A DNA stretch of 64,000 bases, from contig CAKUXP010000002.1 of assembly GCA_934700345.1 (NCBI GenBank), positions 1-64,000 on the forward strand. The letters are read 5' to 3'. A program made the position numbers and the translations under genes. Position 1 is the first letter of the stretch; every line of letters begins with the position of its first letter. Positions 35,609 to 43,573 of the stretch are shown in pieces. Under the pieces are notes generated by a model. That model was not told the origin of the DNA. It searched no databases and saw only the letters and a list, made by a program, of their open reading frames with translations. Source of the stretch: an uncultured Fibrobacter sp. (lineage in GTDB: Bacteria; Fibrobacterota; Fibrobacteria; Fibrobacterales; Fibrobacteraceae).

Positions 35609-36768
35609 TTTCGTTTTCAAACGCTGTGCAGGAATCGATGCCGAAAGCCTTGGCCGGGCTTCCGCTGCTATCGATTTCCGTGATGGACTATTCGGACGAG
35701 CTGGAACTTAAAAATCGTGCCTTTGCGGTTTTTTGCGAAAGAAACGGGTTGCCTGTTCCCGAAAAAATTGTCGAAAGCCCGCTTTCGCGAAATTATCGTA
35801 CGACGACGAAACGCCGCGCAGGATCTGAAAACGGTCGTTTCCGACTTTTCTTCGGGGCGGATGAACGCTTGGAATACACGGAGCCGCTTGAACCGGAAGA
35901 ACATCTGGCGATTTATCGCTTTGTCGAGGATATTTTAAAAAAGCCCGCTTTTTCGGCACTCGCCGAAGCGTTGAACTGGATTATCGTTCGCGGCTCGTAT
36001 AAGCGTCGCGCGGTGATTTTCAATGTGGGCGAAATGAACGCGGCGGTTGTCCGAAAGCTCAAGCTCATGGGCGAACATCTAAATGTAGCGAATTTGGGAG
36101 TCGTTTCCGCCCATGTCTATTTTGACCCGACTCGTTCCGACTATTATTTGGAAGCTTCCCGCCCGGCAGATGCGCTCGGATTTAAAACGCTTTTTGGCCC
36201 GAAGGAACTGTCGCTTGACCTCGGCGCGTTCCGCTTGAAATATCCCGTGACGGGCTTTAGCCAAATCAACGAATCGCAAATTCCGAACCTGCTCGCCTTT
36301 GCAAAAAAAATGTTAAGGCCTTCGGAAAAGGATCGTCTGCTGGATTTGTATTGCGGCTACGGGCTTTTTTCTTTCGGCATGGGGGAAGCTGCCGCTTCGA
36401 CGTGGGGCGCGGAATGGGAAGGTCCTTCAATCGAATGCGCCAAGAACAGCGCGCGTTTTTTGAAACGACCGGCGAAATTTCTCGCCGGGAAAATCGACCG
36501 GGGGTTCGTGGAAAGATCCATTCCCAAAGTCTCCGGTTCGGAACTGGCGCTTCTCGATCCGCCGCGTTCTGGAGTCGAAGCGGGCGTGATTGCGGCTCTT
36601 GCAAAACGGAACCCGAATCGCGTTCTGCATATTTTCTGTGGCACGGACGAAATCCCGCGTTCCCTGAATCAGTGGAAGCTTTCGGGCTACAAGGCTGTGA
36701 ACATCCAGCCGCTCGACCTTTTTCCGGGAACGCCGCACTTGGAAACGATGGTGCTGCTCGAAAAATAA
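35605..36768 (+). CDS. RNA (uracil-5-)methyltransferase family protein, TrmA/RlmCD-like
   Basis: 387-residue SAM-dependent methyltransferase. The SAM-binding motif LLDLYCGYGLFSF is near residue 250, the DPPRSG motif near residue 315, the catalytic-type Cys in HIFCGTDEIPRSLNQW, and the final HLETMVLLEK contains the conserved Glu. There is no TRAM domain and no visible iron-sulfur cysteine cluster in the N-terminal half, so it resembles the shorter TrmA/RlmC-type enzymes. The target base cannot be read from the sequence. Confidence 0.85.
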   Translation: MISFSNAVQESMPKALAGLPLLSISVMDYSDELELKNRAFAVFCERNGLPVPEKIVESPLSRNYRTTTKRRAGSENGRFRLFFGADERLEYTEPLEPEEHLAIYRFVEDILKKPAFSALAEALNWIIVRGSYKRRAVIFNVGEMNAAVVRKLKLMGEHLNVANLGVVSAHVYFDPTRSDYYLEASRPADALGFKTLFGPKELSLDLGAFRLKYPVTGFSQINESQIPNLLAFAKKMLRPSEKDRLLDLYCGYGLFSFGMGEAAASTWGAEWEGPSIECAKNSARFLKRPAKFLAGKIDRGFVERSIPKVSGSELALLDPPRSGVEAGVIAALAKRNPNRVLHIFCGTDEIPRSLNQWKLSGYKAVNIQPLDLFPGTPHLETMVLLEK

Positions 36769-37193
36769 CGGCTAAAAATTTTTAATGAAGGGAAGAACCC
36801 GGATGAACTCGACCAAGCAGAAACTGGCGGCGAAAAAGTTTTTCTTGAAAATCTGGAAAGGAAATTTTCCGTGGTGATTCTCGGAATCGTTTTTGAAAGC
36901 GCGCTCGACCCGGAAATGTGGCGTAAAGGCGGAATGTCGTTTCTTTTTATCTGGGTTCTGATTCAACGTGCCAATCTCTTTTGGATTCTCGCTTTGAAAC
37001 GATTCGAGTGACTGACGATTCAAAAACTAATGTTCTTAGGCTATCGCTCATCGAAAGTGAAGAATTTCATACGGATGCTCTGAATATAGTCTTGGCAAGA
37101 TATGCTGGAATCCGACTCCAAAGTATTGGAATTGTTGGGAACTAGGAACGCAAACATTTGAACAAAGAACAAAGTTGCTATATTCCATAAACG
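36769..37193. other. Intergenic stretch with a possible small or decayed gene
   Basis: Between the methyltransferase and the nitroreductase no recognisable gene is present. In the methyltransferase frame the sequence stays open after its stop up to 37011 and encodes a hydrophobic end (listed separately). From 37012 to 37193 I see only AT-rich sequence; CTATATTCC just before the nitroreductase gene might be part of a promoter. Confidence 0.5.
36871..37011 (+). CDS. Possible small membrane protein or gene remnant
   Basis: A 46-codon frame from a GTG start, with AAGGA about nine bases upstream, encodes a mostly hydrophobic peptide (VVILGIVFESAL, then FLFIWVLIQRANLFWILAL). The same frame continues open upstream to 36769 without a start codon, so it may instead be the tail of a gene whose 5' end is lost. 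A different frame opening at ATG 36785 stops at 36876. No family recognised. Confidence 0.25.
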   Translation: MVILGIVFESALDPEMWRKGGMSFLFIWVLIQRANLFWILALKRFE

Positions 37194-37784
37194 ATGAATA
37201 CCCTGGACTGCATTTTTTCCCGGCGCAGCACGCGCAATTACAAACCCCTTCCTGTCGAAAAGGAAAAACTTTTGAAAATCGTCGAAGCGGGCCGCTTTGC
37301 GCCGAGCGGGGGCAACAACCAAACGAATCGCTTTCTGGTCATCCAAAATGCGGAAGTTCGAAAGGCGCTCGTTTCGCTGGTGGAAAAGGCTTTTGCCGGG
37401 ATGCAGGTGTCGGAAGGGATGTACCGGAGCGTCAAAAATTCCATCCTGAGTTCGCAGAAAGGCGGTTACGTCTTTTGCTACAACGCACCCGTTCTCATCG
37501 TCGTCGCGAACCAAAAGGATTACGGCAACAACATGGCGGACGCGGCGATTGCCATCGAAAACATGATGCTCGAAGCGAATGAACTCGACCTTGGCAGTTG
37601 CTGGATCAACCAGCTTCGTTGGTTAAATGAGGATCCGGAAATTCTTCGTTATCTGCAGAAGCTCGGGCTGGGGGAAAACGAACGCGTCTATGGTTCGCTT
37701 GTCGTCGGTTATCCCGAAACTTCCGACGGACTTCCGCTTCGAAAACCCCTGGAGCGAAAAGGGAATCCGATGACCTGGATTTAA
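37194..37784 (+). CDS. Nitroreductase family protein
   Basis: 196-residue flavoprotein of the nitroreductase family. FSRRSTRNYKPLPVEKEKL at the N terminus gives the FMN-binding Arg-Ser-x-Arg pattern, APSGGNNQTNRF follows near residue 40, and ELDLGSCWINQLRW near residue 140 and GYPE complete the family pattern. The natural substrate of such proteins is often unknown. It stands alone, ahead of the TIGR02147 gene by 140 bases. Confidence 0.9.
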   Translation: MNTLDCIFSRRSTRNYKPLPVEKEKLLKIVEAGRFAPSGGNNQTNRFLVIQNAEVRKALVSLVEKAFAGMQVSEGMYRSVKNSILSSQKGGYVFCYNAPVLIVVANQKDYGNNMADAAIAIENMMLEANELDLGSCWINQLRWLNEDPEILRYLQKLGLGENERVYGSLVVGYPETSDGLPLRKPLERKGNPMTWI

Positions 37785-37814
37785 AACGCTTTTTACACGG
37801 AATTTGAGGGGGCT

Positions 37815-37847
37815 TTTGCAAAACGGGGAATTTGCTGTGTAAATTTT
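37815..37847 (+). promoter_or_regulatory. Promoter-like element before the TIGR02147 gene
   Basis: TTTG (37815-37818) and TAAATTTT (37840-37847) are 21 bases apart, close to the FCB-group pattern TTTG-N19/21-TAnnTTTG. The 12-mer TGTAAATTTTAT (37838-37849) also occurs before glmM (53490-53501). Inference only. Confidence 0.4.
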
Positions 37848-37924
37848 ATGGAAATCGGCGGTGAGTTTGGCTCGTCCGAGGCTCGTTTCCGTTGAAACAG
37901 TTTGCTTTTCTTGTGTAAAAATTT

Positions 37925-38785
37925 ATGTTTAAAATCGATATGTCGGCGATAGATAAACTTTTTGATTACGATGATTACCGTCGTTTTTTGAAGGATTATT
38001 TTGACGAGCAGAAAAAATTGCGCGCCGTCTTTTCGCATCGTTTTTTTGCCGCCAAGGCGGGGTTTAGTTCGTCGTCCTATTGTTTGAACGTGATTCGCGG
38101 ACGTTTTAACCTGACGGAAAAATCTATTGCCAAGATGACAAAGGCGATGGGACTGAACAACAGCCAGTCCAGATATTTTGCCGCCCTTGTGGAATACAAC
38201 CAGGCGAAGCGTGTCGAGGAACTCGAAAACGCTTGGGACGAAATCGTCCGGATTCGCTCGAAAAATGAATTTGTACACATTTCGCACGAACAGAAAGATT
38301 TTTTTTCCAAGTGGTATTATCCGGTTTTGCGGGAGCTTGTCTGCCACCCGGATTTTGATGGCGACATGATGCGTTTGGCGCGGACAATTGTGCCGAGAAT
38401 GTCAACGGAAGAAGCGCGGACTGCTGTATCCAATATGCGCCGCTGGAAGCTCATCGAGAAAGATTCGGAGGGACGGTTTCATCGCACATCGTTAATGATC
38501 GATGCGAAAAATGTTTCCCCGATGGACTTGCGGCAGATTCGGCGCGAGTATGTGCAGCAGGCGATCGGAGCCGTGGAAACGAAAAATCCGAACGAACGTT
38601 TTGCAGCGTTTACGACGCTTGCGATGAGCGAAAAATCGTATGACTATGCGGTCAAGGTTCTGGAAGAGGCTCGGCAAAAAATTATGGCGAAAGCTTCGGA
38701 CGATCCGATTGTTGAAAAGATTTACGAGATGATGATCGTCGCTTATCCGATGAGCGAAAAGTTGGGCAAGGAGAATGGGAAATGA
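37925..38785 (+). CDS. TIGR02147/DUF4423 family protein, putative regulator
   Basis: 286-residue protein of the Fibrobacter paralogous family TIGR02147 (DUF4423). Start IDKLFDYDDYRRFLKDYFDEQK, then FSHRFFAAKAGFSSSSYCLNVIRG, a helix-turn-helix-like segment near residues 36-57, and the conserved FSKWYYPVLRELVCH near residue 120 are all diagnostic. The C-terminal part (from about 155) resembles a winged-helix region. Function is not established; the family is widely thought to be regulatory. It overlaps the following lipoprotein gene by four bases (ATGA), implying co-expression. Confidence 0.88.
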   Translation: MFKIDMSAIDKLFDYDDYRRFLKDYFDEQKKLRAVFSHRFFAAKAGFSSSSYCLNVIRGRFNLTEKSIAKMTKAMGLNNSQSRYFAALVEYNQAKRVEELENAWDEIVRIRSKNEFVHISHEQKDFFSKWYYPVLRELVCHPDFDGDMMRLARTIVPRMSTEEARTAVSNMRRWKLIEKDSEGRFHRTSLMIDAKNVSPMDLRQIRREYVQQAIGAVETKNPNERFAAFTTLAMSEKSYDYAVKVLEEARQKIMAKASDDPIVEKIYEMMIVAYPMSEKLGKENGK

Positions 38786-40341
38786 AGTTTTCTTTTGCGC
38801 TGATTTGTTTGTGTGCAATTGCCTGGTCGCTTGTCGTCGGATGTTCGGACAAACGGAATGCCGGCGGTGTGACGGATATCGGAAATTCCATCGCCGGGAA
38901 AATCTTCCTTTCGGACGGGGTGACGCCCGCGGTAAACGCCCGTGTTGTCGCGTATGAGGATTCCTGGAAAAATATTCGAATCGCGGATTCCGTAGTCGCC
39001 TTCTCGGACAGCTCGGGAAGTTTTGTACTGGAAAATGTCGAAAGCGGCATGCGCATTCTGTATGCCGGAAAGGCAGGCGAAAATGTTCTTTTGAATCAAA
39101 TCGAAGATTCGATGAACGTCGTGCTGGGAAGCCCGAAAACGCTTTCCGGGAAGATTTTTTCGGAAACGGACGGCTCGGTGCGAATTGTCGGGACTTCCTT
39201 GACGGAGAAACTCAATGTAAATGGCGAATTTTCTTTTGATTCGGTTCCGCCGGGAGACATTTCTCTTGTCTATGTAAAAAAATCCGAATCGCGCTCGTCT
39301 TTCGATTTCAGCACGCTGGATGGACGCTCGGCGATTACGCTTCCGGCGTTGAAGGCTTTTTCGGATACGGATTCTGTCTTGGTCGTTTCCGACGCTTCGC
39401 TGTATTCGGATTCTTCTTTTGGCGTTTCGTTCGGCTCGTCGCTTGTAACGGCGATTTCGGTCCCTCTCGAAAGTTCGCCGACGGAGACTCTGCGGAATTT
39501 CGTGATGCCGGTGAAGTTCGACAACCGAATCGACTTTTCCGCGTTTTCGGAGCCGGATTCGTTCCAGATTGTTTCGGAAAGCGGTTCCGTCCAGAATTTT
39601 GAAGTGGATTACTGGACGCCACGCGCTTCGCAGGGCGTTTTGTGGGTTCGCCTGGATTCGCTGAAAGTCGGGACGAAAAATGTGAATTTGTATGTAATCC
39701 GTCGGGTCGAGGAAAATTCTTTCCGAGCGTTCTTGCCTTCGGATTCGGTTCTTGCTGCGCTTCACTTAAACGGTGACGCGCAGATTCACGCCGCTTCTGA
39801 TTCGGACAAGACATTTGGATTCATCGGTTACGGGACGACGATTTCTGCAGGACAGTATGTTTCCTTGGATTCGTTGAATCCTTTTGCTGGCAATTTTACT
39901 CTTTCGGTCTGGGCGCTGTGGAAAGGTGCAGACGGAACACACCAGATCCTGTTTGCCAAACGCGCTTCGGCGGATTCGACGATTTTTCAATGGTATTACG
40001 ACAACATCAATTCGGCGTTTGCCGTTTACAATGTAGCCCGGTGGGATTCGATTTCAAGTGCGACATCGGCTGTGGATTCTCTAGGCTGGAACTTGCTCAG
40101 TCTGGTTTCCCGTAACGATACGGTTTCGATGTTTGTAAACGGAACGCTTGTCGGCGAGCCTGTCGCATTTCCGCTTTATAAGACGGATATCGGCATTCCG
40201 CTTCGAGTCGGCGGTAACGATGTCGCGGAAGAATCGTGGAACGGATCGCTTGACGAAATCCGGGTGATGAACACGGCTCGGTCTGCGGAATGGCTGCGGA
40301 TGGAATATGTGACGCAGCGGGCGGCTCGTTTTGTGAACTGA
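38782..40341 (+). CDS. Lipoprotein with carboxypeptidase-like and LamG/concanavalin-like domains
   Basis: 519-residue lipoprotein with lipobox VVGC (C21). Two short carboxypeptidase-regulatory-like beta domains follow (AGKIFLSDGVTPAVNARVVAY; SGKIFSETDGSVRIVG). The middle (about 225-325) resembles DUF2341: LRNFVMPVKFDN and VLWVRLDSLKVGTKN. The last part (about 335-519) has LamG/laminin-G-like strands: FTLSVWALWKG, VSMFVNGTLVGEP and WNGSLDEIRVMNTARSAEW. Such proteins bind carbohydrate or proteins on the cell surface. Coupled to the TIGR02147 gene upstream. Confidence 0.8.
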   Translation: MKFSFALICLCAIAWSLVVGCSDKRNAGGVTDIGNSIAGKIFLSDGVTPAVNARVVAYEDSWKNIRIADSVVAFSDSSGSFVLENVESGMRILYAGKAGENVLLNQIEDSMNVVLGSPKTLSGKIFSETDGSVRIVGTSLTEKLNVNGEFSFDSVPPGDISLVYVKKSESRSSFDFSTLDGRSAITLPALKAFSDTDSVLVVSDASLYSDSSFGVSFGSSLVTAISVPLESSPTETLRNFVMPVKFDNRIDFSAFSEPDSFQIVSESGSVQNFEVDYWTPRASQGVLWVRLDSLKVGTKNVNLYVIRRVEENSFRAFLPSDSVLAALHLNGDAQIHAASDSDKTFGFIGYGTTISAGQYVSLDSLNPFAGNFTLSVWALWKGADGTHQILFAKRASADSTIFQWYYDNINSAFAVYNVARWDSISSATSAVDSLGWNLLSLVSRNDTVSMFVNGTLVGEPVAFPLYKTDIGIPLRVGGNDVAEESWNGSLDEIRVMNTARSAEWLRMEYVTQRAARFVN

Positions 40342-40374
40342 TAACCTTTAACTTATCAACTAGGCCACTAAGTT

Positions 40375-41034
40375 CTATGCTCTGATTTTCGTATAGACTT
40401 TTGCCGCGGGGACGGAATAGAGCCTGCCTTCTTCGGGGGAGTATGCGGAAAGGCTTTTTCCATAGACGCAACCGGAATCCAGTCCGCGGAATCCGGGAAT
40501 ATCGACCAATCCTTTGGCTGCCCAGTGTCCGAAGATGACGAGCTTTGGCCATTTGACGCATTCGAACCAGGCGGGATCTGTCGGCGAATTGAGATTCTCG
40601 CCCTTGCCGTCCCAGGTTCGCACGGAGAGGAGGACGTTCGCATCCATTTCTTCGAGTTTTTGCTTGCCTGGTTCAAGCCCTGCATGGACGAGCAGCGCGT
40701 TTGGCGTATCGATCCAGAACGGCCATTTTTTGACGATGCTTGCAATCCAGAAAGGATCTTCCAGCACGTCCGCCATGCGCTTTTCCTTTTCGGTCCAGAG
40801 GTCTTGAGGCGTTTGGACTAACTGGAGAAGGCGCGCTTCGTGGTTGCCGAGAACGCACCGGAAACCGTTTTCGAGAATTTCCCGGACGACCTTGGCGGAG
40901 CTAGGCCCTTTGTTGATCAGGTCCCCGGTAAAATAGATCGTATCGTCGCCGGGCGTATAGTGGACATACCCGAGCATTTTCATCATTTCGTCGTAGCAGC
41001 CGTGGACATCGCCGATAAAAATGGAGCGTTTCAT
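40375..41034 (-). CDS. ApaH-like metallophosphatase
   Basis: 219-residue calcineurin-like phosphatase of the PPP/ApaH branch. Metal-binding motifs GDVHGCYDE (residues 8-16), GDLINKGP, GNHEA, a later HAG and GHWAAKG are in order. Members hydrolyse diadenosine tetraphosphate or phosphoproteins; which one applies is not visible. Its ATG overlaps the upstream pseudouridine synthase stop by three bases, and I chose it because the motif starts right after it. Last gene of a four-gene minus-strand operon. Confidence 0.88.
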   Translation of the reverse strand: MKRSIFIGDVHGCYDEMMKMLGYVHYTPGDDTIYFTGDLINKGPSSAKVVREILENGFRCVLGNHEARLLQLVQTPQDLWTEKEKRMADVLEDPFWIASIVKKWPFWIDTPNALLVHAGLEPGKQKLEEMDANVLLSVRTWDGKGENLNSPTDPAWFECVKWPKLVIFGHWAAKGLVDIPGFRGLDSGCVYGKSLSAYSPEEGRLYSVPAAKVYTKIRA

Positions 41035-41762
41035 GAATTGGTTGGCTGACTGGCTTTTCGGAGCGTCTTTTCTTCGGACGGGGTAAGTTCCCGAAATTCT
41101 CCTGGGCGGAGGTTCCCGAGGGTAATCCCGGCGTAGGAAACGCGCTTTAGGTCGCGGATTGTGTAGCCGACGGCTTCGAGCATTCGGCGGATTTCCCGAT
41201 TCTTTCCTTCGCAAAGTACCATTTCGAAGAATCCCTGGTCGAAGAAAATTTCCTCGGCATGCCCTTCTTCGATTTCTCCGTGTTCGTTTTCCCCGATTTC
41301 AACGCCTGCGATGAGGCGGTCCGCCGCCGAGCGGCTGAGCGGGCGTGTCGTCCAGACATAATAGCTCCGGGGAACCTCGAATTTCGGATGGGTCAGTCTG
41401 TAAATCAGGTCGCCGTCGTCGGTAAAGAGCAGAAGTCCGCGGCTCTGGAGGTCCAGCCGTCCGATGTATTTCATGGAACGGTATTCCGTGGGCAGGTAGT
41501 CGTAAACCGTCGCGCGTTCTTGCGGGTCGCTTGCGGAACAGACGCATCCGGCGGGCTTGTGGAACAGGAGAATCCGATGCTTCTTCGGGGTAGAGACTCG
41601 CTTGCCATCGACGCGGACATCGTCCTTTTCATCGACTTCCCTTCCGGGCTCGGAGAGTGTCTCCCCATTCACCTGGACCCGTCCTTCTCGGATGATTTCG
41701 TCTGCGGCGCGACGGCTTGCCACTCCGCACAGGGAAAGGAACTTGTTAATGCGCATTTTCAT
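41031..41762 (-). CDS. rRNA pseudouridine synthase, RsuA/RluB family
   Basis: 243 residues. An N-terminal S4 RNA-binding domain (RINKFLSLCGVASRRAADE) is followed by the catalytic domain with YIGRLDLQSRGLLLFTDDG, which contains the catalytic Asp, and the EGKNREIRRMLEAVGY motif. It modifies uridine in rRNA, probably as RluB or RsuA. AAGGAATCC fits ATG 41762; ATG 41756 is an alternative. It overlaps the end of the Ppx/GppA gene by 17 bases. Confidence 0.92.
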   Translation of the reverse strand: MKMRINKFLSLCGVASRRAADEIIREGRVQVNGETLSEPGREVDEKDDVRVDGKRVSTPKKHRILLFHKPAGCVCSASDPQERATVYDYLPTEYRSMKYIGRLDLQSRGLLLFTDDGDLIYRLTHPKFEVPRSYYVWTTRPLSRSAADRLIAGVEIGENEHGEIEEGHAEEIFFDQGFFEMVLCEGKNREIRRMLEAVGYTIRDLKRVSYAGITLGNLRPGEFRELTPSEEKTLRKASQPTNS

Positions 41763-42729
41763 TTTCGGATTCCTTTTTCTTTTCGAGCCATGGCGGGAGC
41801 TTTTTCTGCTTGCGTTCTTCCTTGGGCTTGGGAGGCTTTGGCGGGTAGAGAATGCCGAAACGCAGACCCGCGGTGCAGATGCGGAACGATTCCGCATGCA
41901 GTCGGGAAAGCAGGCTGCGCAACCAGTAGAGACCGCAGATAATGACATCGCTCCGGCCTTTCTCGAGCCCAGGCATGCTCGCTCGGAGTTCTTTCGAAAC
42001 GTTGGATATCTTGGTGATGGTCTTTTCGAGTTGGTCGAGGTTCATTTCGAGACCTTCGATCGCGTGAAAGTCAAATTCGGGAGAGTTCAGGAATACCATC
42101 GCGAGAGCCGTTCCTGTCCCGCCGACGAGATAGACGGGTTTCTTGGCGAATGGGCGCAAGGGGTTTCCCTTGAGTTCTTCCTTTTCCCACTTCTTGTACT
42201 CCGGACCGGGAATCGCTCCCATTTTCTTGTAGAGATAGAGCGCTCCGACGGGAATCGAAATGCCGCTTTCGCCGTCCGAGATTTCGGTAGATCCGCCGCC
42301 GATATCGACTGTGACGATGCCTTCGCCGTGCCATTCCTCGACAGCGCGGAACGTGTAGGCGGCTTCCTCTTCGCCTGAAATGATTTGCGGCTTTATCCAG
42401 AGAGCCTTTTCGACCGCGGCGATGACCTGCTCGGAATTTTTTGCCTTGCGGGTCGCTTCCGTCATCGCGCATGCCTTTATCTCTGCGCCGAGGGCGTTTG
42501 CCGCCGAGCGGAATCCGGACAAGATTTTGGAAAGCTCGGCGAGCCGGTCTTCTGAGATTTTGCCCGATCCGTAAACGTCTTCGCCGAGTCGACAGACTTC
42601 GACCTTTTGAATCTTGGGTCTGAGCGTCGTCTTTCCGCCGGCGTCCGTTTCAAAATCGGCAATCAAAAGGATTGTCGAGTGGCTGCCGATATCGACCGAG
42701 GCAGGGAACATTTTGGTTCTTTCAGGCAT
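41746..42729 (-). CDS. Ppx/GppA family phosphatase
   Basis: 327-residue member of the exopolyphosphatase/pppGpp phosphohydrolase family with the actin-like ATPase fold. DIGSHSTILLIADF lies near the N terminus, EATRKAKNSEQVI and ISGEEEAAYTF in the middle, and TVDIGGGSTEIS is the second phosphate loop. It covers only the N-terminal catalytic two domains of the longer E. coli enzymes; the last 30 or so residues are a basic Lys/Pro/Glu-rich tail. It degrades polyphosphate or guanosine pentaphosphate. Start overlaps the upstream gene by eight bases. Confidence 0.9.
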   Translation of the reverse strand: MPERTKMFPASVDIGSHSTILLIADFETDAGGKTTLRPKIQKVEVCRLGEDVYGSGKISEDRLAELSKILSGFRSAANALGAEIKACAMTEATRKAKNSEQVIAAVEKALWIKPQIISGEEEAAYTFRAVEEWHGEGIVTVDIGGGSTEISDGESGISIPVGALYLYKKMGAIPGPEYKKWEKEELKGNPLRPFAKKPVYLVGGTGTALAMVFLNSPEFDFHAIEGLEMNLDQLEKTITKISNVSKELRASMPGLEKGRSDVIICGLYWLRSLLSRLHAESFRICTAGLRFGILYPPKPPKPKEERKQKKLPPWLEKKKESENENAH

Positions 42730-43039
42730 TTTCGCTTAAAAGTCCTTCGCGGATGCGGTTTGCGATTTTCTGCGGCTCGGTAAAAAACTGCTTGGCGAGC
42801 GGAATCGCCTGTTCGACGAGTTCCGCCGGGTATTTTTTTGTCCAGGCCAGTATGATTTTCCCCGACTGGCTCCCGAGCGATTCGCCGTTTCGGATTTCTA
42901 GCGCCATTTGCAACGCAAGATAAAGCCCGAGTTCTATGGCGCGCGGCTGCTCCTTTCCGTCGAGAAGTTTTTTTACCCGGGCGATTTTTTCATCTAGCCC
43001 GAGATTTTCAATCGCTTTTAAGTCGTTTTCGGAAATCAT
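42722..43039 (-). CDS. Small protein of unknown function
   Basis: 105-residue, mostly helical protein, charged at both ends (start ENDLKAIENLGLDEKIARVK; end QKIANRIREGLLSENA). No signal peptide, membrane segment or known motif. First gene of the operon with the Ppx/GppA phosphatase, with which it overlaps by eight bases, so it is likely co-translated. Codon use is like its neighbours, which supports a real gene. Confidence 0.7.
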   Translation of the reverse strand: MISENDLKAIENLGLDEKIARVKKLLDGKEQPRAIELGLYLALQMALEIRNGESLGSQSGKIILAWTKKYPAELVEQAIPLAKQFFTEPQKIANRIREGLLSENA

Positions 43040-43057
43040 GACACAAAATTAGAAAAC

Positions 43058-43090
43058 GCAAAAAGGCCCGGATTTCTCCGAACCTTTTCG
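43058..43090 (-). terminator. Intrinsic terminator of the H1-like gene
   Basis: On the minus strand AAAAGGTTCGGA pairs with TCCGGGCCTTTT (two G-T pairs) around a GAAA tetraloop, followed by a T run. Position right after the stop of the basic protein gene at 43125 fits termination of that transcript. The shape is nearly symmetric and could also work on the other strand. Confidence 0.75.
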
Positions 43091-43124
43091 TTGTTCTTTT
43101 TAGCAAAGAGAGAAACGCTAAAAA

Positions 43125-43451
43125 TTATCTTGCCTTGGCTTTTTTTGTCGCGGGCTTTTTCGGCGCGGTGGCCTTCTTTTTCGGACTGCCGATGAGCGAC
43201 TTCTTGGTCGGGGTCTTTTCGGCTTTCTTTACTGCGGTCTTCGTCGCCGGTTTCTTTGCTGCGGTCGCCTTTTTCGACGGAGCCTTTGTCGCGGCTTTCT
43301 TTACCGCGGGCTTTTTCGCGGCTGGCTTGGCGTCTTTCTTGGCCTTGGGGGCTTTGGCTACGGTTTTTGCCGCGGGCTTCTTCGCGACCGTTTTTTTCTT
43401 GGCGGTTGCGCTTTTTGCTTTTGGCTTGGCGGTTTTTTTCGTGAGTGCCAT
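43125..43451 (-). CDS. Histone H1-like Lys/Ala-rich DNA-binding protein
   Basis: 108 residues almost entirely of Lys, Ala, Pro and Thr, with repeated KKPAAK/KKAT patterns through the whole length, as in bacterial H1-like proteins (for example the Hc1/Hc2 type or the tails of HU-like proteins). It would be an intrinsically disordered DNA-binding protein compacting the chromosome. An AAGGAA site precedes the ATG. It is a single-gene unit with its own terminator and an AT-rich upstream region. A low-complexity sequence of this kind cannot be assigned to one family with certainty. Confidence 0.75.
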   Translation of the reverse strand: MALTKKTAKPKAKSATAKKKTVAKKPAAKTVAKAPKAKKDAKPAAKKPAVKKAATKAPSKKATAAKKPATKTAVKKAEKTPTKKSLIGSPKKKATAPKKPATKKAKAR

Positions 43452-43573
43452 ATTTTTGTTCCTTTTTTTAGTTGTTAATAACTATGAATATAAAATAACT
43501 TGATTTTCACAAAATATCAACACTTATTTTTAAAAATATTTTCCATGCGACTAGTCAAGAAACAGAAAATATG
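43452..43573 (-). promoter_or_regulatory. AT-rich upstream region of the H1-like gene
   Basis: These 122 bases between panB and the H1-like gene are far richer in A and T than the surroundings. On the minus strand they contain TTGATA and TATATT-like elements, but not at ideal spacing. The region probably holds the promoter of the basic protein gene; I cannot fix the exact start point. Confidence 0.35.

Noticed and set aside
43125..43451. A tandem DNA repeat in the Lys/Ala-rich gene
   Set aside because: The repetition is irregular at base level and explained by the amino acid composition of an H1-like protein.
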